From contig NZ_CP048263.1 in NCBI RefSeq assembly GCF_019469165.1, positions 1,302,001-1,366,000 of the forward strand: a stretch of 64,000 nt of DNA. The letters are read 5' to 3'. Numbering within the stretch: the first letter of the stretch is position 1; each line of letters starts with the position of its first letter. This document shows positions 1 through 7,249 of the stretch, piece after piece. The translations under genes were made by a program, and so were the position numbers. Under the pieces are notes generated by a model. That model did not search any database. It had not been told where the DNA came from and saw nothing but the letters and a program-made list of their open reading frames with translations. This stretch comes from Gilliamella sp. ESL0443 (GTDB lineage Bacteria; Pseudomonadota; Gammaproteobacteria; Enterobacterales; Orbaceae).

Positions 1-1088
1 CACCAAGATAAAGTATTAGGATAAGTATCAACCTTATCACCACGGTGAACAAACCACTGCTTCAAAGTAAAACCATATTTAACGACAGGATTACCTTGAC
101 GGTCACGACCGACCAACTCGAAGGTCTGAGGCAAAGATGGAGTGGAAACACGACCAGGATTGTCTGAATTATGCTGGGATGTGGTAGCGTAAGGACCAGT
201 TAAAGTAACACGAACGCGTGTAGCAGTAGGATTAGACATTGTGACTGTGATACCACCCTGAGAAACAGGTGACGAAGACCAAGACAATGGCTGAAGACTA
301 CCTCTAATATTTAATTCAAAGTACAGTCCATTAGCGCCAGTTGTAGGAAAGTTTAAACCGTAATGTGATGGGTCAGTTGACTGAGGGATAAAACCACCTC
401 TAGGGTTCCACATCGAAGAAGGACCATCTATACCACTATTCGAAGCAGATCTTACAAAACAAAGCACCGGCGTAGTCTTAGGAATTACGTGATAATACGC
501 ATTACGAGCACTGAAATCAATACGATTAGGAACACCATAACGTGTGGATAATGTACCGTTAGTACTGGATAACATAATAACATAAGGAGAATTACAAGCC
601 ATTAACACGGAATTACGTGATATAGCTTGATTAAATCTATCTAAGATAGATAAACTTAACGAACCAGTAGCATTAATGTCACTATCACCATCATCATCCC
701 CCCAATAATTATAAGGTGGACCGATAAGTGTACTTAAATCGACTGAATTAGCACTATTAGGAACCAACATACCAATATCAGCAAAACTCTGCCCCTCAAC
801 GGGCAAGACGATAGGTCTTGAATCAGATGAAGTATTCGTAGAAGGCGTATAATGTGTACCATCAGATAGTGTAATCCCGAGCAGATCGTTAGTATTAACA
901 ACACGAGTACGACCGCCGTCGAAAGTCAAATACGGCGCACTACCCTGTATCGCATTCCTAGTTGTCTGTGAAGTCAATGCGTGACCCGAAAAAGGAAGGA
1001 AAAGAGCCACAAAAAAAACAATCTGCCGGGATAATTGAGAAAAGGATCGTAAAAAGGATCCGAAAAAGGATCGCGCGATAATACGCAG
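1..1088 (-). CDS. Secreted adhesin-like protein, partial, start codon unclear
   Basis: One reading frame is open on the minus strand from base 1208 to base 1, so the C-terminus lies outside the window. It encodes an Arg-rich stretch (RSFFGSFLRSFSQLSRQ), a hydrophobic core (IVFFVALFLPFSG) and a likely cleavage site after HA, then about 300 residues rich in Ser, Thr, Asn and Gly, as in secreted surface proteins. The visible end (KQWFVHRGDKVDTYPNTLSW) reminds me of the C-terminal adhesion domains of enterobacterial invasin/RatB-like proteins, a weak recollection only. No ATG or TTG lies in frame upstream of the signal peptide; the first in-frame GTG (1010) would give an 11-residue leader. The end used here is a non-standard CTG at 1086-1088. 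The gene may be phase-off, frameshifted, or use a rare start. Signal peptide and secretion are well supported; function is not. Confidence 0.6.
   Translation of the reverse strand, partial: MRIIARSFFGSFLRSFSQLSRQIVFFVALFLPFSGHALTSQTTRNAIQGSAPYLTFDGGRTRVVNTNDLLGITLSDGTHYTPSTNTSSDSRPIVLPVEGQSFADIGMLVPNSANSVDLSTLIGPPYNYWGDDDGDSDINATGSLSLSILDRFNQAISRNSVLMACNSPYVIMLSSTNGTLSTRYGVPNRIDFSARNAYYHVIPKTTPVLCFVRSASNSGIDGPSSMWNPRGGFIPQSTDPSHYGLNFPTTGANGLYFELNIRGSLQPLSWSSSPVSQGGITVTMSNPTATRVRVTLTGPYATTSQHNSDNPGRVSTPSLPQTFELVGRDRQGNPVVKYGFTLKQWFVHRGDKVDTYPNTLSW
1011..1018 (-). repeat. T8 homopolymer at start of signal peptide
   Basis: Eight T residues (minus strand) follow a TTG codon (1019-1021). With eight T the TTG is out of frame with the adhesin ORF. 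With nine T it would read MFFFVALFLPFSGHA and enter the secreted frame. This is a possible slippage switch, but no Shine-Dalgarno is evident in front of the TTG. Confidence 0.4.
1036..1071 (-). repeat. Three imperfect 12-bp tandem repeats
   Basis: ATCCTTTTTCGG, ATCCTTTTTACG and ATCCTTTTCTCA lie head to tail on the minus strand. They encode SFFG-SFLR-SFSQ in front of the hydrophobic core of the signal peptide. The unit length keeps the reading frame. Confidence 0.6.
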
Positions 1089-1180
1089 AATTCCGTAGAA
1101 TTGCGTGGAAAAATAAGTATCGGTATAAAAAAGATGTTGGAAGCTGAACTTAGACGAATTTAAATTATAGGTTGGCCAAG

Positions 1181-1204
1181 TTGCCTGTTGCCTGTTGCCT
1201 GTTG
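1181..1204. repeat. Heptamer tandem repeat, TTGCCTG x 3.4
   Basis: Three complete TTGCCTG units plus TTG lie directly between a consensus promoter and the adhesin-like ORF. Seven is not a multiple of three, so unit gain or loss would change frame if translated, or spacing if untranslated. Confidence 0.85.
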
Positions 1205-1207
1205 AAA

Positions 1208-1237
1208 ATTATAAAACATGTGCGACAATCCTGTCAA
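1208..1237 (-). promoter_or_regulatory. Near-perfect sigma70 promoter toward the adhesin-like ORF
   Basis: On the minus strand TTGACA (1237-1232) and TATAAT (1213-1208) are separated by 18 bp. Transcription would begin near base 1201, at the edge of the heptamer array, leaving a leader of over 100 nt before the signal peptide. Both hexamers match consensus exactly. Confidence 0.65.
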
Positions 1238-2053
1238 GTAGTTTTTTGATTTATTTGAAATTTTACACTTCTAAGCTGCGTTTTAGCCTCGTAGCTAAAC
1301 CGCGTAAAAAGTATAGTGATTGGAAAAACACGTTGCAACACTTTTTTTCGCTCATTTGCGTTAACTTTAGTAAATAAGATCTAAAAAGGATCAAAATGAT
1401 ATTTGGTTAATTGTTGTTTTAATTAAATATATTTCAATTACAAATCTTTAAGAATGTGATTATTGATCCTGAAAATTTTATCTTTGAGTTTAAAATCAAT
1501 GACATTGATCATTAAATAATTTTGAAATGGAATTTAGAAGATCAAAAACCCCACTCCTCAACTTTTTTATTAAAAAGATTATCCGTTTTCAACGCTTTTA
1601 AGCTGTCTTTAGATATTATTTATTGGGATTAAGAATATTCTGGAGAAGGCGTTCACTGGGTTTAATGATTGTCTATTATTGTTATGACTTGGCATTTTCT
1701 AAAGATTTTACTAATTTTTCTGAATATCACCTTGATTAGTAAAAATTGGCGTTAAATTTGGTCGCGCTGTGTTGAGTTTGGAATTAACCCTTTTATTGTT
1801 TTGTACTGATAAATTATTAAATTTGCAGTCAATACAATATTGTGACGGTATAGACTCCTCAATTATTTTTACATTGATAATGTTAATCTCATTTTTTCGA
1901 CTCTCGTTAATTATTATTAAATAATCAGTTAGCTAAGTTTGGGTTATTTGTTTAGAAACTATAGACTATTTTATGATGATTTGGTTGGGTTAAAATCTCA
2001 AAAATAATACTTTAACCATTTCATTTGTTTAAATATTTTTTAATTTAAAGTGC
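1238..2053. other. Gene-free AT-rich intergenic region with a C-rich motif
   Basis: I see no credible coding sequence here; a 60-codon frame at 1195-1377 starts in the heptamer repeat and has unremarkable composition. The one distinctive element is ACCCCACTCCTCAAC followed by T6 (1548-1568). It matches the motif in the 251-bp repeats at 16.2-16.9 kb except for one base. Confidence 0.5.
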
Positions 2054-2084
2054 TTGATCTTATCATTCAAATGATTAGAATTCT

Positions 2085-2196
2085 CTGCAATTTATTCAAG
2101 ATTAAAGTTAACTATTTATGACAAATTGTAATTTTGCAGTCCTAAACAATAATGAATGTAAAGTAGTTTGATCCTCCTTTTTGGGGGATTTTTTTT
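2085..2196 (+). ncRNA. Candidate small RNA ending in an orphan terminator
   Basis: A weak promoter (TTGATC at 2054-2059, 17 bp, AGAATT at 2077-2082) precedes about 110 nt that end in a strong intrinsic terminator. CTGCAA (2085-2090) and TTGCAG (2134-2139) could close a helix. No gene reads into the terminator from the left on this strand, so it must end either an unannotated RNA or stray transcription. I do not recognise a known RNA family. Confidence 0.3.
2171..2196 (+). terminator. Intrinsic terminator
   Basis: The stem ATCCTCC/GGGGGAT (one G-U pair) with a T5 loop is followed by T8, oriented rightward and located 43 bp upstream of the amidohydrolase gene. Confidence 0.75.
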
Positions 2197-2238
2197 GTCC
2201 AATTAATTTTAAAAGTAACTCAATTGTAGAGGCCCATT

Positions 2239-3255
2239 ATGACCGATAGTAAAACCCTGTTATCAACGAGTCGAGATCAAAGTTTAAAAGCATATTTGAT
2301 GAATAAAATTAAGCAAAATGGTGGTTGGGTTAATTCACATATGCACGCAGACCGTGCTTTTACCATTACGGTTGATAGTTTTGATGTCTATCAAAAACAG
2401 ACGTTGATTGAGAAATGGGATACGCTTGATAAAGTAAAAGCCGCTATGAGCGAAGATGATTATTATCGCCATTTTAGCATGGCAGTTGAGCGGATGATTG
2501 AGCAAGGTGTGTCAGCAATGGGGTCGTTTGTTGATATTGATCCGATTGCTGAGGAACGGGCGATTCGAGGTGCTCTGCGGGCACGCGAGACGTATAAAAA
2601 AGATATTACCATTAAATTAGTGAACCAAACGCTTAAAGGGGTTATTGATAAAGAGGCGCGTTATTGGTTTGATAAAGGGGCTGATTTAGTGGATATTATC
2701 GGTGGCTTGCCTCGTCGTGATGAGCGTGATCATGGTGAAGGTATGGGGCTTGTCCATTTAGATGTGTTGATGCAAACAGGTAAATCATTAGGCAAAATGG
2801 TACATGTGCATGTTGATCAATTTAATTCATCAGATGAGATCGAGACTGAGCAACTTACCGATAAAACTATTGAGCATGGTATGCATGGTAAGGTGGTCGC
2901 TATTCATAGTATTTCGATTACTGCGCATAGTTTGGAATATCGCCAAAAACTTTATCAAAAAATGAAAGAGGCAAAGATGATGGTGATTGCTTGTCCATTT
3001 GCTTGGATTGATAGCCCTCGTCGTGAAGAACATGGCCCTACTCGTAATTCTTTAACGCCTGTAGATGAACTTGCTGCTGCGGGTATTCCTGTTGCAATCG
3101 GTACAGATAATGTGAGTGATTATATGTTACCTTTTTCAACCGGTAATATGTGGGAAGAGCTTAAATTACTCGTGACGGGTTGTCGTTATACTGATTTAGA
3201 TAATGTGGTGAATGTTGCAACCAAAAATGGGCGAATGGTTTTAGGGCTTGAATAA
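2239..3255 (+). CDS. Amidohydrolase, cytosine-deaminase-like
   Basis: The 338-residue cytoplasmic protein looks like a metal-dependent hydrolase of the amidohydrolase superfamily, CodA-like branch. Visible metal-site motifs are N-S-H34-M-H36-A-D, H189-V-H191-V-D, a later His in AIHSISITAH, and G-T-D290-N near the C-terminus, the order expected for a TIM-barrel deaminase. The ATG has a good ribosome site (GAGG, 7 nt upstream). It stands alone between two rightward terminators, so it is probably monocistronic. The substrate cannot be told from sequence; cytosine, another aminated heterocycle or a cyclic amide are possible. It lacks a separate N-terminal beta-sandwich strand set of the usual length, which fits short CodA-like members. 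Confidence 0.8.
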   Translation: MTDSKTLLSTSRDQSLKAYLMNKIKQNGGWVNSHMHADRAFTITVDSFDVYQKQTLIEKWDTLDKVKAAMSEDDYYRHFSMAVERMIEQGVSAMGSFVDIDPIAEERAIRGALRARETYKKDITIKLVNQTLKGVIDKEARYWFDKGADLVDIIGGLPRRDERDHGEGMGLVHLDVLMQTGKSLGKMVHVHVDQFNSSDEIETEQLTDKTIEHGMHGKVVAIHSISITAHSLEYRQKLYQKMKEAKMMVIACPFAWIDSPRREEHGPTRNSLTPVDELAAAGIPVAIGTDNVSDYMLPFSTGNMWEELKLLVTGCRYTDLDNVVNVATKNGRMVLGLE

Positions 3256-3286
3256 TTGCCTAGAAATCTGATTTTAAATTTTTATA

Positions 3287-3313
3287 AAATCTCACTTTTT
3301 GTGGGATTTTTTT
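3287..3313 (+). terminator. Intrinsic terminator of the amidohydrolase gene
   Basis: AAATCTCAC, a T5 loop and GTGGGATTT form a stem with one G-U pair, followed by a T-run, 32 bp after the stop codon. Confidence 0.8.
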
Positions 3314-3519
3314 GTTTATAGACGATAGTTTTCATTTCTCTTTATTTTTTTATTTTTAGCTTACTTACGTATCGTCTTTTCACTATTTAATCTGCTTTGA
3401 TTAAAGTTGTAGAAATTTGAAGATAGATTATGCGTATAATTGTTTTAATTCATGGGTCTATTGATAAAAAGGGATCATCTTGATGAAAGAAGTTAAGACT
3501 GGTTGGCGGATTGATTTTT

Positions 3520-3551
3520 AACCCTTAAATAATATTTTATTTAAGGGTTAA
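3520..3551. terminator. Long inverted repeat downstream of rluB
   Basis: TTAACCCTTAAAT and ATTTAAGGGTTAA flank a short AT loop immediately after the rluB stop codon. Neither strand has a good T-run after the stem, so it may be a weak or Rho-assisted end rather than a classic terminator. Confidence 0.5.
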
Positions 3552-3558
3552 TCGCACT

Positions 3559-4419
3559 TTAAATGCGAGTTTTTCTTACGCGTTTATTCGTTCTTGGATT
3601 GAGTTTAACCCGTTTTGGAATGCGCTTTTCTGAGGTTGATTTGCTGGTAAAGCTTTTTACTTCCTCTGGTAAGCCTACTAATTGTCGTAAGTAATTAACC
3701 GAGTCTATGTTTAGTTCCATCCATGTGCCACGAGATAAGCCTTTCGGTAAGGTGATATTACCATAGCGAATTCGGAGTAATCGGCTAACTTGGACACCTA
3801 CGGCTTCCCACATGCGACGGACTTCTCGGTTGCGACCTTCAGTAATAACCACATTGAACCACTGATTTAAGCCATCCCCACCTTGTGGTTTGATGGAGTT
3901 AAATGCAGCTGGACCATCTTCAAGCTGTACACCTTTGCGAAGTTGATTCAGTTGTTGGTCGGTAATATTGCCGAATACTCGTACCGCATATTCCCGTTCG
4001 ATTTCATGCCTTGGGTGCATAAGGCGGTTGGCTAGTTCGCCATCGGTTGTGAAGAGTAATAATCCAGAGGTATTAATATCAAGCCGACCAATATTGATCC
4101 AGCGTGCGTTTTTTATTCGTGGTAATCGTTCAAATACGTTTGCACGACCTTGCGGATCATGGCGAGAGCAGATCTCCCCTTCTGGTTTATAGTAAGCTAG
4201 TACGCGACAGACTTCTTTTTCTTTGCTTCTTAACTGGACTAAGTGGCCGTTGATACGGATTTTAGGGTTGGCATTGACGTCAACGCGATCACCTAGCGTT
4301 GCTATTTTACCGTCAACGCTAATTTTGCCAGCTACGATCATGGCTTCAATCTCACGACGAGAACCATTGCCTAAATTGGCTAATACTTTTTGTAATTTTT
4401 CAGAATTCAATTTTTTCAT
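3559..4419 (-). CDS. rluB: 23S rRNA pseudouridine-2605 synthase
   Basis: RluB isomerises uridine 2605 of 23S rRNA to pseudouridine during large-subunit assembly. The 286-residue protein has an N-terminal S4 RNA-binding domain (about residues 6-50) and the RsuA/RluB/E/F catalytic domain with GRLDINTSG, where Asp114 is the expected catalytic residue. [17 protein letters not shown] and [10 protein letters not shown] follow E. coli RluB closely. Beyond about residue 250 there is a short Lys/Arg-rich tail (KRIPKRVKL...), typical of RluB. The ATG has GAGGC four bases upstream. In E. coli rluB, yciO and rnm are also neighbours, but here a membrane protein gene lies between rluB and yciO. Confidence 0.95.
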   Translation of the reverse strand: MKKLNSEKLQKVLANLGNGSRREIEAMIVAGKISVDGKIATLGDRVDVNANPKIRINGHLVQLRSKEKEVCRVLAYYKPEGEICSRHDPQGRANVFERLPRIKNARWINIGRLDINTSGLLLFTTDGELANRLMHPRHEIEREYAVRVFGNITDQQLNQLRKGVQLEDGPAAFNSIKPQGGDGLNQWFNVVITEGRNREVRRMWEAVGVQVSRLLRIRYGNITLPKGLSRGTWMELNIDSVNYLRQLVGLPEEVKSFTSKSTSEKRIPKRVKLNPRTNKRVRKTRI

Positions 4420-4461
4420 TTTGCCTCGCTACCTTCACAGGTATCTTTATCTAAAGTTGGT

Positions 4462-5166
4462 TTATTTTACCTTGGGTAAAAAACGTATATCGACATAATA
4501 ACGTTTTGGGTTTGCTTCATCAATATAGACGGTTATTGTCTCTTGATTAATGAAAGGTTTTGGATCAAACCAAATGTTTTCACTTTTAAAAAGATGAATC
4601 TCATCGGGTGTTGTTCTGTCTTGCCACTGGCTATAAATGATGTAAGGAGAGCGACCTCGGACAGTTAATGCGGTATTTTTTTCAATCGAATTTATCTTGG
4701 CTTCAATTTGTCGGCCACTTGCTAACAATGCTCGTTTTAGTTTATTTTTTTTAGATTTAAAATAAAAATAACCACCACTTGTTAAAAATAGTAGGCTTGC
4801 GAGTATGCCTAAAATTATTTCTCCAAGCCACATTGAGAAAGTATCGTTAATTTTAGCATGATCAGCGTTTTGCGGATCATAGATAATATCAACCACATCA
4901 CCTTTCTGATAAGCTGAAGGATTACTACCAACATTTGATTTAACCTTTCTGACTTGTTCCTGAGTATCAACAAATTGAAAGATAGGATAATAAGATACGG
5001 ATCGATTGCCATTAGAATCTTTTGAATACGACTCTTCAAAGTCAATAACGGTGCCGGTAGTACTTAGTGAAGAGTTAATAAAATTGATCTGTTTTATCGA
5101 TAGATAGAGTACCAATGACATTAATCCAATACTTATAATTAAAATAAGTGCCATTATTTTCTTCAT
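4462..5166 (-). CDS. DUF3592-like membrane protein
   Basis: The 234-residue protein has an N-terminal membrane segment (about residues 4-23), an extracytoplasmic stretch with TGTVIDFEES...YYPIFQFVD...GDVVDIIYDPQN, a second membrane segment (about 113-136) and a C-terminal region that partly repeats the first (YIIYSQWQD...ITVYIDEANPKRYYVD). This paired pattern of small beta domains beside membrane helices is that of DUF3592 proteins, whose function is unknown. GGGAAAG precedes the ATG. It sits 43 bp upstream of rluB and 30 bp downstream of yciO on the same strand and may share their transcript. Confidence 0.75.
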   Translation of the reverse strand: MKKIMALILIISIGLMSLVLYLSIKQINFINSSLSTTGTVIDFEESYSKDSNGNRSVSYYPIFQFVDTQEQVRKVKSNVGSNPSAYQKGDVVDIIYDPQNADHAKINDTFSMWLGEIILGILASLLFLTSGGYFYFKSKKNKLKRALLASGRQIEAKINSIEKNTALTVRGRSPYIIYSQWQDRTTPDEIHLFKSENIWFDPKPFINQETITVYIDEANPKRYYVDIRFLPKVK

Positions 5167-5195
5167 TTCTTTCCCTATATAATGTTTAATTTTTT

Positions 5196-5816
5196 TTATT
5201 TAAAAGGTGAAGTATCACCACTTCCTTCTCGAATAATATCAGGATAATCGTGAGTTAGATCAATAACGGTGGTTGGTTGTTCGCTGATATAGCCACCATG
5301 AACGATGGCATCAAGTTGATGACCAATTTTATCTTCTATCTCTTCAGGATCAGACTGGGCTTCATTTTCGTTAGGTAAAATTAGCGTGGTGGTCATTAAA
5401 GGTTGTCCAAGTAATTCGAGAAGCGCTAAATCTATTTTATTATCGGGAATGCGAAGTCCTATGGTTTTGCGTTTTTCGTTCATTAAGCGTCGTGGCACTT
5501 CTTTACTTGCAGGTAAGATGAAGACGTATTTTCCGGGTGTATTGTTTTTTAGCAACCGAAAAGTGGTGTTATCAACGAACGCATAAGATGAGAGTTCGGA
5601 TAGATCACGACACATTAAGGTGAAGTTATGGTGTTTATCAAGGTTGCGAATTTGGCAAATGCGATCTACACCATACTTGTTATCAAGCAAACAACCTAGC
5701 GAATAACCGGAATCAGTCGGAAATGCTATTACACCGCCGTCATTTAATATTTTGACAACTTGATCTAATAATCTTGTTTGTGGATTATCTGGGTGAATAT
5801 AAAATGTTTGGCTCAT
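5196..5816 (-). CDS. yciO: YciO, Sua5/YciO/YrdC family protein
   Basis: This is a 206-residue member of the YrdC-like fold family, the same length as E. coli YciO. VIAFPTDSGYSLGC near the N-terminus and the KHHNFTLMCRDLSELSSYAFVD segment match YciO rather than TsaC. Relatives make threonylcarbamoyl-AMP for the tRNA t6A modification. YciO itself is considered a paralogue with weak or uncertain activity, so I do not assign the reaction. AAGAAG lies about 7 nt before the ATG. It forms a minus-strand run with rnm upstream and the DUF3592-like gene downstream. Confidence 0.92.
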   Translation of the reverse strand: MSQTFYIHPDNPQTRLLDQVVKILNDGGVIAFPTDSGYSLGCLLDNKYGVDRICQIRNLDKHHNFTLMCRDLSELSSYAFVDNTTFRLLKNNTPGKYVFILPASKEVPRRLMNEKRKTIGLRIPDNKIDLALLELLGQPLMTTTLILPNENEAQSDPEEIEDKIGHQLDAIVHGGYISEQPTTVIDLTHDYPDIIREGSGDTSPFK

Positions 5817-5882
5817 AATATTCTTCTTTGTTGATTGCTGGTTAAAAAATGTGAGGAACGGTGTTTTTCATCACGGTTTAAT

Positions 5883-6713
5883 TTATATCCAATCATGCCA
5901 TATAGGTGTTACGCTACCCGGCAATGGTGTTGTTTTACCTAAATCAAGATAATTGACCAAATCATGAAAATCAGAGCCTTGCGAAGCCAATAACTCAAAT
6001 TCATTAGCCAGTTTGGCTAGTTTTTGTAAATCATCTTGTGTTTGTCGGCTTTGTGAAACTTCAATCGCATCACCGCCGAATGTTTTAAATTCACTAATTA
6101 ATAATTTTAATTTAGTTAGGGTCAAATCATAACGAGATGGGTGTGCTAATACAGCTTGTCCACCAGCAGAATGAATGGCATTAATCGCATCAGCAATACC
6201 GCAACAATTGGCCGGAACATAAGCATAACCACCTTTGCCTAGGTATTTTTTAAATGCTCGTTTCATATCTTTGACATAACCATTAGCCACTAAAAAGCGA
6301 GCAAAATGGGCTCGAGAAACGATATCGCCTTTCGAATATTGTTGGGCTTGTTGATAAGCGTCGTGAATATTGACTTTAGCCAATTTTTCACTAATGCTTA
6401 TTGCTCTATCAATTCGGCCTTTTTCTTGGGCTAATAACAATTCAAGCAACTGCGTATTTTCAATATCGACATTCAATCCAACAATATGAATTTCGCTATT
6501 TTTCCATATCGTCGATATCTCTACACCGTAAATCAATTTTACTGGTAAGTTTTCACGCGCGATAGTCTCTTTTGCTTCAGGCAAACCTTTGATCGTATCG
6601 TGATCGGTGATAGCTAGCATGTTGATTTGATTATCTGTAGCTCTTTTAACCAGTTCAGTTGGCGTTAAGATGCCATCTGATGCAGTTGTGTGCGAATGTA
6701 AGTCGACAATCAC
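5883..6713 (-). CDS. rnm: RNase AM, PHP-domain 5'-3' exonuclease
   Basis: The protein is the YciV/TrpH/Rnm type of PHP phosphoesterase, which in E. coli trims 5' ends of 5S and other rRNAs and degrades 3',5'-bisphosphonucleotides. Metal-ligand motifs are visible: DLHSHTTASDG at the N-terminus, ITDHDT about 40 residues on, VLAHPSRYDL and GSDFHD late in the protein. The frame is open up to a GTG at 6770, but that would put 19 non-conserved residues before the family start and overlap the divergent promoter. I chose the GTG at 6713 (MIVDLHSH), with GAG 6-7 nt upstream, giving 276 residues. E. coli rnm lies next to trpL-trpE; no trp gene is present here. Confidence 0.9.
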   Translation of the reverse strand: MIVDLHSHTTASDGILTPTELVKRATDNQINMLAITDHDTIKGLPEAKETIARENLPVKLIYGVEISTIWKNSEIHIVGLNVDIENTQLLELLLAQEKGRIDRAISISEKLAKVNIHDAYQQAQQYSKGDIVSRAHFARFLVANGYVKDMKRAFKKYLGKGGYAYVPANCCGIADAINAIHSAGGQAVLAHPSRYDLTLTKLKLLISEFKTFGGDAIEVSQSRQTQDDLQKLAKLANEFELLASQGSDFHDLVNYLDLGKTTPLPGSVTPIWHDWI

Positions 6714-6783
6714 TTTTTTCTCGAAAATTATTTTTAAACGTGTAATATACCACACAATTTGCACGACCACTAAAAGGTATATT

Positions 6784-7170
6784 ATGAAAGATCAAATTCA
6801 GCTTGCTCAGCAAGACACTCTTGCTATTATTCAGGAACTTTTAGAAGACGGTAGTGATCCACATGCTATGTATATTATTGAGTACCATATCTCATCACAA
6901 AACTTCGATCAGCTCGAAAAAGTGGCAGTAGAAGCTTATAAATTAGGCTATGAAGCAACCGATCCTGATGAGGATGTTGATGATGAAGGCAATGTTGTTA
7001 TTGGTTTTGATATTATCGCTGAAAGTCCGTTAAATGCTGAGTCAATCAATAATCAAATTGCTCAGGTGATTACATTGGCAAACCAATTCGGGGTTAATTA
7101 TGACGGTTGGGGAACCTACTTCGAGGATGGCAGTGATGATGATGCTGAAGATGTGGAAACTTTGCACTAA
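6784..7170 (+). CDS. rraB: Regulator of RNase E activity B
   Basis: RraB binds RNase E and changes degradosome composition, damping mRNA turnover. The 128-residue protein carries the conserved Asp/Glu-rich pattern of the family (LLEDGSDPHAMYIIEYHI, TDPDEDVDDEGN, NYDGWGTYFED) and ends in a very acidic tail. The start is the ATG at 6784 with AAGG 7 nt upstream; an upstream frame extension to 6670 overlaps rnm and is not family-like. It is divergent from rnm, another RNA-processing enzyme, with a shared intergenic region of 70 bp. Confidence 0.95.
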   Translation: MKDQIQLAQQDTLAIIQELLEDGSDPHAMYIIEYHISSQNFDQLEKVAVEAYKLGYEATDPDEDVDDEGNVVIGFDIIAESPLNAESINNQIAQVITLANQFGVNYDGWGTYFEDGSDDDAEDVETLH

Positions 7171-7212
7171 TTAATCCCCCCTTCTTAATCACCCTTCAAC
7201 TTTTTGGGATTT

Positions 7213-7242
7213 ATTCTTATCCGCTAAAATAGCGGATAAGAA
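7213..7242. terminator. Bidirectional hairpin between rraB and chb
   Basis: A perfect stem ATTCTTATCCGCTA/TAGCGGATAAGAAT with a 2-nt loop lies between the convergent genes rraB and chb. The flanks are AT-rich but without a long T-run. Confidence 0.7.
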
Positions 7243-7249
7243 TTATATT

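Noticed and set aside
1195-1377. Plus-strand 60-codon ORF near the heptamer repeat
   Set aside because: It begins inside the TTGCCTG repeat, has no ribosome site and overlaps the minus-strand promoter. Nothing in its sequence looks like a protein family.
3430-3522. Two tiny overlapping ORFs (17 and 12 codons) joined by TGATG, possibly a leader peptide
   Set aside because: The second contains one Trp and was considered as a trp-type leader because rnm/yciO/rluB neighbour trp in E. coli. There is no trp operon or attenuator structure after it.
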